A DNA stretch of 7,742 nt from DASXIW01 sp036497785 (GTDB lineage: Bacteria > Pseudomonadota > Alphaproteobacteria > Acetobacterales > Acetobacteraceae): positions 1 to 7,742 of the forward strand of contig DASXIW010000034.1 of assembly GCA_036497785.1 (NCBI GenBank). The letters are read 5' to 3'. This document shows positions 1 through 6,054 of the stretch, in pieces; positions within the stretch are counted from its first letter, which is position 1, and each line of letters opens with the position of its first letter. Below the pieces are notes generated by a model, which saw only the letters and a list, made by a program, of their open reading frames with translations, made no database searches and was not told the DNA's origin. The position numbers and the translations under genes are program-made.

Positions 1-1756
1 TGCGCTGTGCGGCCAGCGCCAGCGTCGCCACCGGCGTCGGTCGCAACTGGTCCAGATCGGCGGCGATCGGGTTCAGCAGCCGCATCGCCTCTAGCGCCGC
101 CCCGAAATGCGCCGCATCCGCCGCCGCCATGAAGCTGAACGTCACGCATTCCGCCATCCCGCGCCCGGCCAGCATGCGCCGCGCCAGCGCGGATCGCGCC
201 TGCCTGGGCGTCAGCGTGGCCAGCGGCACCGGCGCCACCGGCGGCATGGAAACCGGCGGCACGCTGTCCAGCCCGCGCAGCCGCAGCACCTCCTCGATCA
301 GATCCGCTTCCGGCTCGATCGCGTCGCGCCCGTCAGACGCCGCCGCCGCCCGCTCGGCCGGCAGCCCCGCATCGGGCTCCAACGCCCCGCTGCCGGCAAC
401 ATCGTTGCGCCAGGACGGCACATTGACCGTCACCCCCAGATTGCTCCGCGCGGCGACGGTAAATCCCAGCCGCTCCAGCGAACCCACCGTCTCGTCCTGT
501 GCCACATCCACCCCGCCGAAATCGCGCAACCGCGCATAGCGTAGCGTGGCCGTCCGCCGCCACGCCGGCTCCGCCCCGGCCGCCACCACCTCGCTCGCCT
601 CACCCCCGCACAGCTCCTGAATCATCCGCGTCGCCGCCTCGATCGCATCCGGCGGCAGCGCCGGATCAATCCCACGCTCGAAACGCGCCCGCGCATCGCT
701 GGCAATCTGATGGTGCCGCCCGGTCAACGCCACATGCACAGGATCGAACACCGCGCATTCCACGAACACGCTGGTCGTCGCCTCATCGCACCCGGTCGCC
801 GCCCCGCCGATCACCCCGGCCAAAGACTGCACCCCGGCCGCATCCGCAATCACGCAATCCTGCGGCCGCGCCGTGTAATCCTTGCCATTCAACGCCGTGA
901 ACGTCTCGCCCGCACCCGGCCGGAACGTCAGCACCCCGCCGCTCACCTTGTCCGCATCAAACACATGCAGCGGCCGGCCCAAATCGATGGTGAAGAAATT
1001 CGTCACGTCCACCAGCGTGTTGATCGGCCGCAGCCCGATCGCCGTCAGCCGGTCCTGCAGCCATTTCGGACTAGGCCCGTTCTTCACGCCGCTGATCACC
1101 CGACCCAGCACCCAGAAGCACGCCTCCGGCATCTCGATCGCCCAACTCAGCCGGCTCGGCCCCGCCGGCGCCACTTTCTCCGGCGCAAACGGCTTCAGCG
1201 TCCCAATCCCCGCCGCCGCCAGATCCCGCGCAACCCCCCGCACCGCCAGCGCATCGCCCCGGTTCGGCGTCACCGCGATATCGATGATTGGATCGCCGAG
1301 CCCCGCCCAATCCGCATAGGCCACACCCACCGGCACATCCTCGGGCAGGTCGACAATCCCGTCATGATCATCGCCCAGCCCCATCTCGCGCGTGGACAGC
1401 AACATCCCCGCACTCTGCACACCCCTGATCTCGCCCACCTTCAGTGTAATCCCGGTGCCCGGAATAAACGCCCCCGGCGGCGCAAACACCGCCTTCATCC
1501 CGGTCCGCGCATTCGGTGCCCCACACACGACAGATACGATCCCGTCACCCGTATCCACCTTGCACGCCCGCAGCCGATCCGCGTTCGGATGCTGCACCGC
1601 CTCGATCACATGGGCGATGCGGAACGGCGCCAGCGCGGCGGCCCGATCCTCCACGCCCTCCAGCTCCAATCCGATATTGGTCAGCGTGTCCGTGATGGTC
1701 TGCAACGAGGCATCCGTCTCCAGATGCGTCTTCAGCCACGAAAGGGAGAATTTCAT
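1..1756 (-). CDS. pheT: Phenylalanine--tRNA ligase beta subunit, N-terminal 585 residues (cut by window edge)
   Basis: Beta chain of the cytoplasmic alpha2-beta2 phenylalanyl-tRNA synthetase, which charges tRNA-Phe and edits Tyr-tRNA-Phe. The frame is open from the ATG at 1756 to the left edge, about 585 of a usual ~800 codons. Visible in order: the start MKFSLSWLKTHL; an EMAP/OB-type tRNA-binding domain at ~40-150 (HPNADRL, VVCGAPNA, GMLLSTREMGLG); the B3/B4 editing domain at ~205-400 (GLRPINTLVDVTNF, LHVFDADK, SDARARFERGIDP); the B5 domain from ~405 (VPSWRNDV, then EADLIEEVLRLRGLD); and the start of B6/B7. The catalytic-like B6/B7 core and the anticodon-binding domain lie outside. An in-frame TAA two codons before the ATG fixes the start. 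No clear Shine-Dalgarno is seen. Oddities are a 29-residue insert in B5 (residues 454-482) and a 314-nt gap from pheS, a gene normally adjacent. Confidence 0.97.
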   Translation of the reverse strand, partial: MKFSLSWLKTHLETDASLQTITDTLTNIGLELEGVEDRAAALAPFRIAHVIEAVQHPNADRLRACKVDTGDGIVSVVCGAPNARTGMKAVFAPPGAFIPGTGITLKVGEIRGVQSAGMLLSTREMGLGDDHDGIVDLPEDVPVGVAYADWAGLGDPIIDIAVTPNRGDALAVRGVARDLAAAGIGTLKPFAPEKVAPAGPSRLSWAIEMPEACFWVLGRVISGVKNGPSPKWLQDRLTAIGLRPINTLVDVTNFFTIDLGRPLHVFDADKVSGGVLTFRPGAGETFTALNGKDYTARPQDCVIADAAGVQSLAGVIGGAATGCDEATTSVFVECAVFDPVHVALTGRHHQIASDARARFERGIDPALPPDAIEAATRMIQELCGGEASEVVAAGAEPAWRRTATLRYARLRDFGGVDVAQDETVGSLERLGFTVAARSNLGVTVNVPSWRNDVAGSGALEPDAGLPAERAAAASDGRDAIEPEADLIEEVLRLRGLDSVPPVSMPPVAPVPLATLTPRQARSALARRMLAGRGMAECVTFSFMAAADAAHFGAALEAMRLLNPIAADLDQLRPTPVATLALAAQR

Positions 1757-1791
1757 CGCTTACACCGAGGCTATGGGGGGCAGGATAAGGC

Positions 1792-1817
1792 AAGGCCAGG
1801 GCTCTGCCCTGGACCCG
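1792..1817 (+). repeat. Left inverted-repeat arm, self-palindromic
   Basis: This 26-nt arm matches the reverse complement of 2028-2053 with a single mismatch in the central loop. It contains the perfect hairpin CCAGGGC-TCT-GCCCTGG. Confidence 0.85.
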
Positions 1818-1839
1818 CAAAGGGGCATTAGCCCCTTTG
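1818..1839. repeat. Inner hairpin of the intergenic element
   Basis: A 9-bp perfect stem CAAAGGGGC / GCCCCTTTG closes a 4-nt ATTA loop. On the plus strand it is followed by T-rich sequence at 1849-1855, but no plus-strand gene ends here, so a terminator role is not supported. On the pheT mRNA it would be a stable structure about 60-80 nt before the start codon. Confidence 0.7.
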
Positions 1840-2027
1840 ATCCCATTACTTTTTTGGCTGGGGCGGCTTGCTTTGGTTGAAAGGGAGCGTGGCGAAGCCC
1901 TGCAAGCCTTTGCGGCCGTGCGATGCCCGCCATGGAAATGCCTGCGGCGCAAGCAAGGGCGTCGATATCAATCGAAGGCTCCTGCCCCAGCCGCGAGCGT
2001 ACCTGATTGTCAAGGCTTCGCCTTCGC

Positions 2028-2053
2028 CGGGTCCAGGGCAGCGCCCTGGCCTT
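2028..2053 (-). repeat. Right inverted-repeat arm, self-palindromic
   Basis: Partner of 1792-1817. It contains the hairpin CCAGGGC-AGC-GCCCTGG. A short second hairpin, AAGGC-TTC-GCCTT, lies next to it on the inner side (2012-2024), copying the two-hairpin layout of the left end. It lies about 20-45 nt past the pheS stop, so in the pheST transcript it could act as a stabilising 3' structure. No U-run follows, so an intrinsic terminator is unlikely. Confidence 0.85.
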
Positions 2054-2070
2054 CCTTCCTGCCATACCCC

Positions 2071-3141
2071 TCAAACCCCCTCATGCAGCATGGCAGGCGC
2101 CAGCGGGTTGAACCCGTAATGCCGCAGCCAGCGTATGTCGCTCTCGTAGAACGGCCGCAGGTCCGGGATGCCGTGCTTGAGCATCGTCACCCGTTCGATC
2201 CCCATTCCGAACGCGAAGCCTTGCCATTCCCGGGGATCGATGCCGCAATTGGCCAGCACTTTGGCGTGCACCATCCCGCTGCCCAGGATTTCCAGCCAGT
2301 CCCCGCCGCCGCCCAACTCACCGGTGCGCCGGTTCCAGCCGATATCCACTTCCATGCTCGGCTCGGTGAACGGGAAGTAGGAGGAACGGAAGCGCACCGG
2401 CAGGTTGGAAATGCCGAAGAACGCCCGCAGGAAGTCGATCAGGCAGCCTTTCAGGTGCCCCAGCGTCAGGTTCCGGTCCAGCGCCAGCCCCTCCACCTGG
2501 TGGAACATCGGGCTATGCGTCGCGTCATGGTCGGCGCGATAGGTGCGGCCGGGCACGATCACCCGGAACGGCGGCTCCTGGGAGAGCATGGTGCGCACCT
2601 GCACCGGCGAGGTATGCGTCCGCATCACCCGCCGCCGCCCGCCCCCTTCCTGCGCCGGCAGATAGAACGTGTCCATGTCCTCGCGCGCCGAATGATGCGC
2701 GGGAATGTTCAGCGCCCCGAAATTCCGCCAATCGTCCTCCACATCCGGCCCTTCGGCGATGGCGAACCCCATGGCGCCGAAAATCGCCGCCATCTCCTCC
2801 ATGGTCCGGCTGATCGGATGCACCAGCCCGGACACCTCCGGGCGAGGTGATAGCGTCACATCCATCCGCTCGCCGACCAGCCTTGCCGCCAGTGCCGCCG
2901 CCTCCAGCGCGCCGCGCCGCGCCTCGATCGACGCGGTCAGGCTGTCTTTCAGCCGGTTCAGCGCGGCGCCGCGCTCCCGCCTCGTCTCCGGCGATACTTT
3001 CCCCAGCTCTTTCAGTAGGTTGGTCAGCTTGCCGTTCTTGCCCAGCACGCCCACACGCACCGCGTCCCAGGCCCGCAGATCGTCGGCTTCCGCCAGGGCG
3101 GCGTCCGTTTCGGCCGTCAGTTCGGAGAAAATGTCGCTCAT
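2071..3141 (-). CDS. pheS: Phenylalanine--tRNA ligase alpha subunit
   Basis: Catalytic alpha chain of the class II phenylalanyl-tRNA synthetase; it makes Phe-AMP and transfers Phe to tRNA-Phe in the cytoplasm. From the chosen start it is 356 residues, close to the family norm. The N-terminal ~95 residues form the helical coiled-coil arm. Motif 1 begins near H108 (HPISRTMEEM, then FGALNIPAHHSAREDMDTFYL-type sequence), motif 2 near F192 (FRVIVPGRTYRADHDATHSP, then MFHQVEGL), and motif 3 near G308 (GFAFGMGIERVTMLKHGIPD). An ATG four codons upstream (3153) has no ribosome site and sits 3 nt from a terminator U-run. The ATG at 3141 has AGGA at 3146-3149 (spacing only 4 nt) and gives MSDIFSEL, so I prefer it. 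The gene ends 314 nt before pheT because of the repeat element. Confidence 0.97.
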   Translation of the reverse strand: MSDIFSELTAETDAALAEADDLRAWDAVRVGVLGKNGKLTNLLKELGKVSPETRRERGAALNRLKDSLTASIEARRGALEAAALAARLVGERMDVTLSPRPEVSGLVHPISRTMEEMAAIFGAMGFAIAEGPDVEDDWRNFGALNIPAHHSAREDMDTFYLPAQEGGGRRRVMRTHTSPVQVRTMLSQEPPFRVIVPGRTYRADHDATHSPMFHQVEGLALDRNLTLGHLKGCLIDFLRAFFGISNLPVRFRSSYFPFTEPSMEVDIGWNRRTGELGGGGDWLEILGSGMVHAKVLANCGIDPREWQGFAFGMGIERVTMLKHGIPDLRPFYESDIRWLRHYGFNPLAPAMLHEGV

Positions 3142-3156
3142 GATGTCCTGCATGCG

Positions 3157-3187
3157 AAAAAGGGCCGCCCAGCACGGGCAGCCCTTT
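3157..3187 (-). terminator. Intrinsic terminator / probable attenuator before pheS
   Basis: Read on the minus strand, AAAGGGCTGCCC pairs with GGGCGGCCCTTT (12 bp including one G-U) around the loop GTGCT, and the 3' arm ends in a run of five T. This is a textbook Rho-independent terminator shape. It lies 41 nt after the rplT stop and ends 15 nt before the preferred pheS ATG. No room is left for a pheS promoter after it. It either ends most rpmI-rplT transcription with partial readthrough, or is a regulated attenuator as in the E. coli pheST leader. I see no Phe-rich leader peptide. Confidence 0.8.
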
Positions 3188-3228
3188 CAAGATCGATCAA
3201 TGCCCCTTTAAGTGACCAGGGCGGGCGA

Positions 3229-3588
3229 TCAGACGACGAGGGCGGCCTGCACCTTCTCGACGATCGCGCCGAAGCTGGCGGGGTCGTCATAGGCGATGGC
3301 GGCCAGAACCTTGCGGTCCATCTCGATGCCGGCTGCCTTCAGCCCGGCGATAAACCGGGAATAGGTCAGGCCGCGCTCACGCACAGCGGCGTTGATGCGC
3401 TGGATCCACAGGCCGCGGAACTCCCGCTTCTTCACCCGCCGATCGCGATAGGCGTATTGCAGCGACTTCTCCAGCCGCTCCAGCGCAATGCGATAATTCG
3501 TCGACGACCGGCCGAAGAAGCCCTTGCTGGCCTTCAGAACCTTCTTGTGGCGGGCGTGGGTGGTTACGCCGCGTTTCACACGTGCCAT
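3229..3588 (-). CDS. rplT: 50S ribosomal protein L20
   Basis: L20 binds 23S rRNA early in assembly of the large ribosomal subunit; in E. coli and Bacillus it also represses its own operon. The protein has 119 residues, the normal length, with the family start MARVKRGVTTHARHKKVLK, the block GFFGRSSTNYRIA at ~23-35, RDRRVKKREFRGLWIQRINAA at ~48-68 and GLTYSRFIAGLKAAGIEMDRK at ~73-93. The basic N-terminal half is the RNA-binding extension. GGGAG lies 7 nt before the ATG. It follows rpmI by 12 nt, so the two are co-transcribed. Confidence 0.99.
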   Translation of the reverse strand: MARVKRGVTTHARHKKVLKASKGFFGRSSTNYRIALERLEKSLQYAYRDRRVKKREFRGLWIQRINAAVRERGLTYSRFIAGLKAAGIEMDRKVLAAIAYDDPASFGAIVEKVQAALVV

Positions 3589-3600
3589 GGCTGTTCTCCC

Positions 3601-3804
3601 TTACCGCAGACCGTACGGGGCCCATTGCTTGACGGTCAGCCCGTCAGCATGGGTCAGCGTCTGGCTGCCACGGTTCTGCCGCTTCATCTTCTGCGGCCGG
3701 TTGATCAGTCCATGGCGCTTCATGCCCGGGCCGGCGAGAACCTTGCCGGTGGCCGTGATCTTGAAGCGCTTCTTGACCGAAGACTTCGTCTTCATCTTGG
3801 GCAT
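3601..3804 (-). CDS. rpmI: 50S ribosomal protein L35
   Basis: Small basic protein of the large ribosomal subunit. At 67 residues it has the family length and signature: MPKMKTKSSVKKRFKITATG, GMKRHGLINRPQKMKRQNRG, and a C-terminus ending WAPYGLR. A strong AAGGAG site sits about 6 nt before the ATG. It is the first gene of the minus-strand unit; infC, its usual upstream partner in many bacteria, is replaced by the divergent dapF. Confidence 0.98.
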   Translation of the reverse strand: MPKMKTKSSVKKRFKITATGKVLAGPGMKRHGLINRPQKMKRQNRGSQTLTHADGLTVKQWAPYGLR

Positions 3805-3905
3805 TTGGGTCTCCTTATGATACGGACCCGCCCGACCCGCGCGATGCGGCTCCAGGGCAGGCGCCGCGGCCGGGCATGCCCACCAGGCCCGGACTCGCAG
3901 ACAGG
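3805..3905 (-). promoter_or_regulatory. Structured 5' leader of rpmI-rplT, possible L20 autoregulatory site
   Basis: The predicted transcription start (about 3905) leaves a GC-rich leader of about 100 nt. Two inverted repeats stand out. CCGGGC at 3870-3875 pairs with GCCCGG at 3887-3892. GGGTC at 3807-3811 pairs with GACCC at 3825-3829, enclosing most of the AAGGAG ribosome site just before the AUG. L20 of other bacteria is known to repress translation by binding the mRNA leader; that this leader does so is inference. Confidence 0.45.
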
Positions 3906-3911
3906 GGCGGG

Positions 3912-3940
3912 CTTATAACGGCCGGCCACCGCCCTTGCAA
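3912..3940 (-). promoter_or_regulatory. Sigma70-type promoter for rpmI-rplT(-pheST)
   Basis: On the minus strand, TTGCAA (3935-3940) and TATAAG (3912-3917) are separated by exactly 17 nt. This is a near-consensus housekeeping promoter in otherwise very GC-rich DNA, pointing toward rpmI. Transcription should start near 3905. Confidence 0.75.
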
Positions 3941-3962
3941 GGACCGCGAGCGCTTAACCCCC

Positions 3963-3990
3963 TTGTTCCCCACGCCCAGGCCCATATAAC
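3963..3990 (+). promoter_or_regulatory. Promoter for dapF-mtaB-ftsY, giving a probably leaderless mRNA
   Basis: TTGTTC (3963-3968), a 16-nt spacer and TATAAC (3985-3990) face dapF. The -10 ends 7 nt before the A of the dapF ATG at 3998, so the normal start point falls on or within a base or two of the AUG. No Shine-Dalgarno precedes the ATG, which fits a leaderless message. Confidence 0.65.
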
Positions 3991-3997
3991 CCGTGTC

Positions 3998-4834
3998 ATG
4001 GAGACCCCATTCGTCAAGATGCATGGCTGCGGGAACGATTTCGTCGTGTTCGACGAGCGTGACGCTCCGCTCGGGCTCACGCCAGCCCGGGCGGCCGCCA
4101 TCGCGGACCGGCGGACGGGCGTGGGTTGCGACCAGTTCATCGTCATCGAACCGCCCCCGCCGGGCAGCGAGGCCGACGCCTTCATGCGCATCCGCAACCC
4201 TGACGGTTCGCAGGCCGGCGCCTGCGGCAACGCCACGCGCTGCGTTGCCCAGCTCCTCTACGCCGAAACCGGCCGCCGCGAGCAGGTCATCCGCACCATC
4301 TCCGGTAACCTGCCCGCCGAAATGGGGCAAGGCGGCCTGATCCGCGTGGACATGGGCCCCGCCCGGCTGGACTGGCACGAAATCCCGCTGGCCAGCGAAA
4401 CCGACACCTTGCATCTGCCCCTGGCCGAAGGCCCAGTATCCAACCCGGCCGCCTGTTCAATGGGCAATCCGCACGCCACCTTCTTCGTGGGGGATATCGC
4501 CAGCCTGCCCATCGCGACGATCGGCCCGAAGCTCGAACACGCCGATATCTTCCCCGACCGCGCCAATATCGGATTTGCGGAAGTCCTCGCCCCGGACCGC
4601 ATCCGCCTGCGCGTCTGGGAACGCGGCGCCGGCCTCACCTTGGCCTGCGGCTCCGGCGCCTGCGCCGCCCTGGTCAACGCCGTCCGCCGTGGCCTCGCCG
4701 CCCGCCGCGCCACCATCCTCGTCGATGGCGGCGAACTCCTCATCGAATGGCGGCAGGACGGCCATGTGCTGATGACCGGCCCCGTCGCCACCGCCTTCCA
4801 CGGCAGCCTCGACCTCGCGACCTACCCGACATGA
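3998..4834 (+). CDS. dapF: Diaminopimelate epimerase
   Basis: Converts LL- to meso-diaminopimelate, the last step before lysine and the source of the peptidoglycan cross-linking residue; a cofactor-independent two-cysteine racemase of the cytoplasm. The protein has 278 residues, the normal length. The N-terminal block METPFVKMHGCGNDFVVFD matches the family start, with Cys in the place of the usual Leu/Thr of MHGxGND. The two catalytic cysteines are C76 (ACGNATRC) and C217 (LACGSGACAAL), one in each half of the pseudo-symmetric fold. The conserved NPHA block is present (MGNPHATFFV). It is the first gene of the plus-strand operon, and its TGA overlaps the mtaB ATG as ATGA. Confidence 0.97.
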   Translation: METPFVKMHGCGNDFVVFDERDAPLGLTPARAAAIADRRTGVGCDQFIVIEPPPPGSEADAFMRIRNPDGSQAGACGNATRCVAQLLYAETGRREQVIRTISGNLPAEMGQGGLIRVDMGPARLDWHEIPLASETDTLHLPLAEGPVSNPAACSMGNPHATFFVGDIASLPIATIGPKLEHADIFPDRANIGFAEVLAPDRIRLRVWERGAGLTLACGSGACAALVNAVRRGLAARRATILVDGGELLIEWRQDGHVLMTGPVATAFHGSLDLATYPT

Positions 4835-6054
4835 CGGTCGATATCCTCACCTTCGGCTGCCGCCTGAACACCTATGAGAGCGAGGTGATGCGCGGCCACG
4901 CCGCCGCGTTGTCGGATACCATTATCGTCAACACCTGCGCCGTCACCGGCGAGGCCGAGCGCCAGGCCCGCCAGGCGATCCGCCGCGCCCATCGCGAACG
5001 CCCGGAGGCGCGGATCGTCGTCACCGGCTGCGCTGCCCAGATCGCCCCGGAACGCTGGGCGGCACTCCCCGGCGTCACCCGCATCCTCGGCAACGCCGAA
5101 AAGCTGGAAGCCGCGAGCTGGGCGCCGCACGCCCAATCCGCCGTCTCCGACATCATGCAGGCCCGCGAAACCGCGCCCCATCTGGTCACCGAATTCGTCG
5201 GCCGCGCCCGCGCCTTCGTCGAGGTCCAGCAGGGCTGCGACCATCGCTGCACCTTCTGCATCATCCCCTTCGGCCGTGGCCCCAGCCGCAGCGTCCCAAT
5301 CGGCCCCATCGTCGAGCAGGTCCGCACCCTGGTCGCCTCCGGCTACAACGAAATCGTCCTCACCGGCGTGGACATCACCAGCTATGGCCCCGATCTCCCC
5401 GGCGCCCCCAGCCTCGGCCAGATGGTCCGCCGCCTGCTTGCCCTCGTCCCAGAACTTCCCCGCCTGCGCCTCTCCTCGCTCGACCCCAACGAAATCGACG
5501 CCGATCTCTGGCGCCTGATCGAAACCGAACCGCGCCTGATGCCCCATCTGCACCTCTCCCTCCAGGCCGGCTCGGACATGATCCTCAAGCGCATGAAGCG
5601 CCGCCATTCCCGCGCCGACGCGCTCGCCGTCATCGCCCGCGCCCGCGCCGCCCGCCCGGGCCTGGCCATCGGCGCCGACCTCATCGCCGGCTTCCCCACC
5701 GAGGACGAAACCCTGTTCGCCGAAACCCTCGCCATGGTCGAGGAAGCCGACATCCAGTTCCTACACATCTTCCCCTACAGCGAACGCCCCGGCACCCCCG
5801 CCGCCCGCATGCCCGCCGTGCCCACACCCCTGCGCCGCGAACGCGCCGCCCGCCTGCGCGAAGCCGGCCGCGCCGCCGCCGCCCGCTTCTACGCAACGCA
5901 GATCGGCCGCGACTCCTCCGTCCTGGCGGAGACGGAAACCAACGGCCACACCGAACATTTCGCCCCCGTCCGCATCGCCGCCCGCCCCGGCCAGATGCTC
6001 CGCGCCCGCATCACCGCCGCCGACGCGGACGGCCTGATCGCCGAGGCCGCCTGA
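4831..6054 (+). CDS. mtaB: tRNA (N6-threonylcarbamoyladenosine(37)-C2)-methylthiotransferase MtaB
   Basis: Radical-SAM enzyme that adds a methylthio group to t6A37 of tRNAs reading ANN codons, giving ms2t6A. The protein has 407 residues. The N-terminal UPF0004 domain holds the auxiliary 4Fe-4S cysteines C10 (FGCRLNTYESE), C36 (NTCAVT) and C67 (TGCAAQ). The radical-SAM cluster motif is C136-x3-C140-x2-C143 (QQGCDHRCTFCIIPFGRG). Further blocks are EIVLTGVDITSYG, LHLSLQAGSD and GADLIAGFPTE, and a TRAM-like C-terminus follows ~340. The FGCRLN start and ITSYG block favour MtaB over MiaB or RimO. It overlaps dapF by 4 nt (ATGA) and ftsY by 1 nt (TGATG), so translation is probably coupled. Confidence 0.95.
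   Translation: MTVDILTFGCRLNTYESEVMRGHAAALSDTIIVNTCAVTGEAERQARQAIRRAHRERPEARIVVTGCAAQIAPERWAALPGVTRILGNAEKLEAASWAPHAQSAVSDIMQARETAPHLVTEFVGRARAFVEVQQGCDHRCTFCIIPFGRGPSRSVPIGPIVEQVRTLVASGYNEIVLTGVDITSYGPDLPGAPSLGQMVRRLLALVPELPRLRLSSLDPNEIDADLWRLIETEPRLMPHLHLSLQAGSDMILKRMKRRHSRADALAVIARARAARPGLAIGADLIAGFPTEDETLFAETLAMVEEADIQFLHIFPYSERPGTPAARMPAVPTPLRRERAARLREAGRAAAARFYATQIGRDSSVLAETETNGHTEHFAPVRIAARPGQMLRARITAADADGLIAEAA

Larger units (their letters stand above)
1772..2066. mobile_element. MITE-like non-coding repeat element between pheS and pheT
   Basis: The 314 nt between pheS and pheT hold no credible gene. About 295 nt of it has matching inverted ends. The left tip reads TATGG..CAGGA..AAGG..AAGGCCAGGGC, and the right tip, read on the other strand, gives the same blocks with short gaps. 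The best part is a 26-nt arm pair with one mismatch (1792-1817 and 2028-2053). Each arm is itself a hairpin and is followed inward by a second hairpin. Both tips carry TA, as would be left by a TA-targeting IS630/mariner-type transposase; this is inference. The interior (about 1840-2010) includes a T-rich patch and a short inverted pair, CTTGCTT at 1867-1873 against AAGCAAG at 1951-1957. No transposase is encoded. The alternative is a lineage-specific intergenic palindrome family that is not transposon-derived. Confidence 0.6.

Noticed and set aside
710..1831. A 373-codon plus-strand frame opposite pheT
   Set aside because: It is antisense to a well-conserved synthetase chain, rich in Arg/His/Pro as expected from reverse reading of GC-rich codons, and shows no domain.
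1980..2015. TTGACA on the minus strand as a pheT promoter
   Set aside because: It is a perfect -35, but no acceptable -10 lies 16-18 nt downstream (the spot reads CTGGGG).
1545..2074. Minus-strand open frames crossing the pheS-pheT gap
   Set aside because: They run through the hairpin repeats and into pheT or pheS in the wrong frame, have no recognisable domain and no good ribosome site. They look like the usual spurious frames over an intergenic repeat.
3848..3866. A further copy of the pheS-pheT repeat in the rpmI-dapF gap
   Set aside because: Only TCCAGGGCAG matches; the second half of the palindrome and the neighbouring hairpin are missing.
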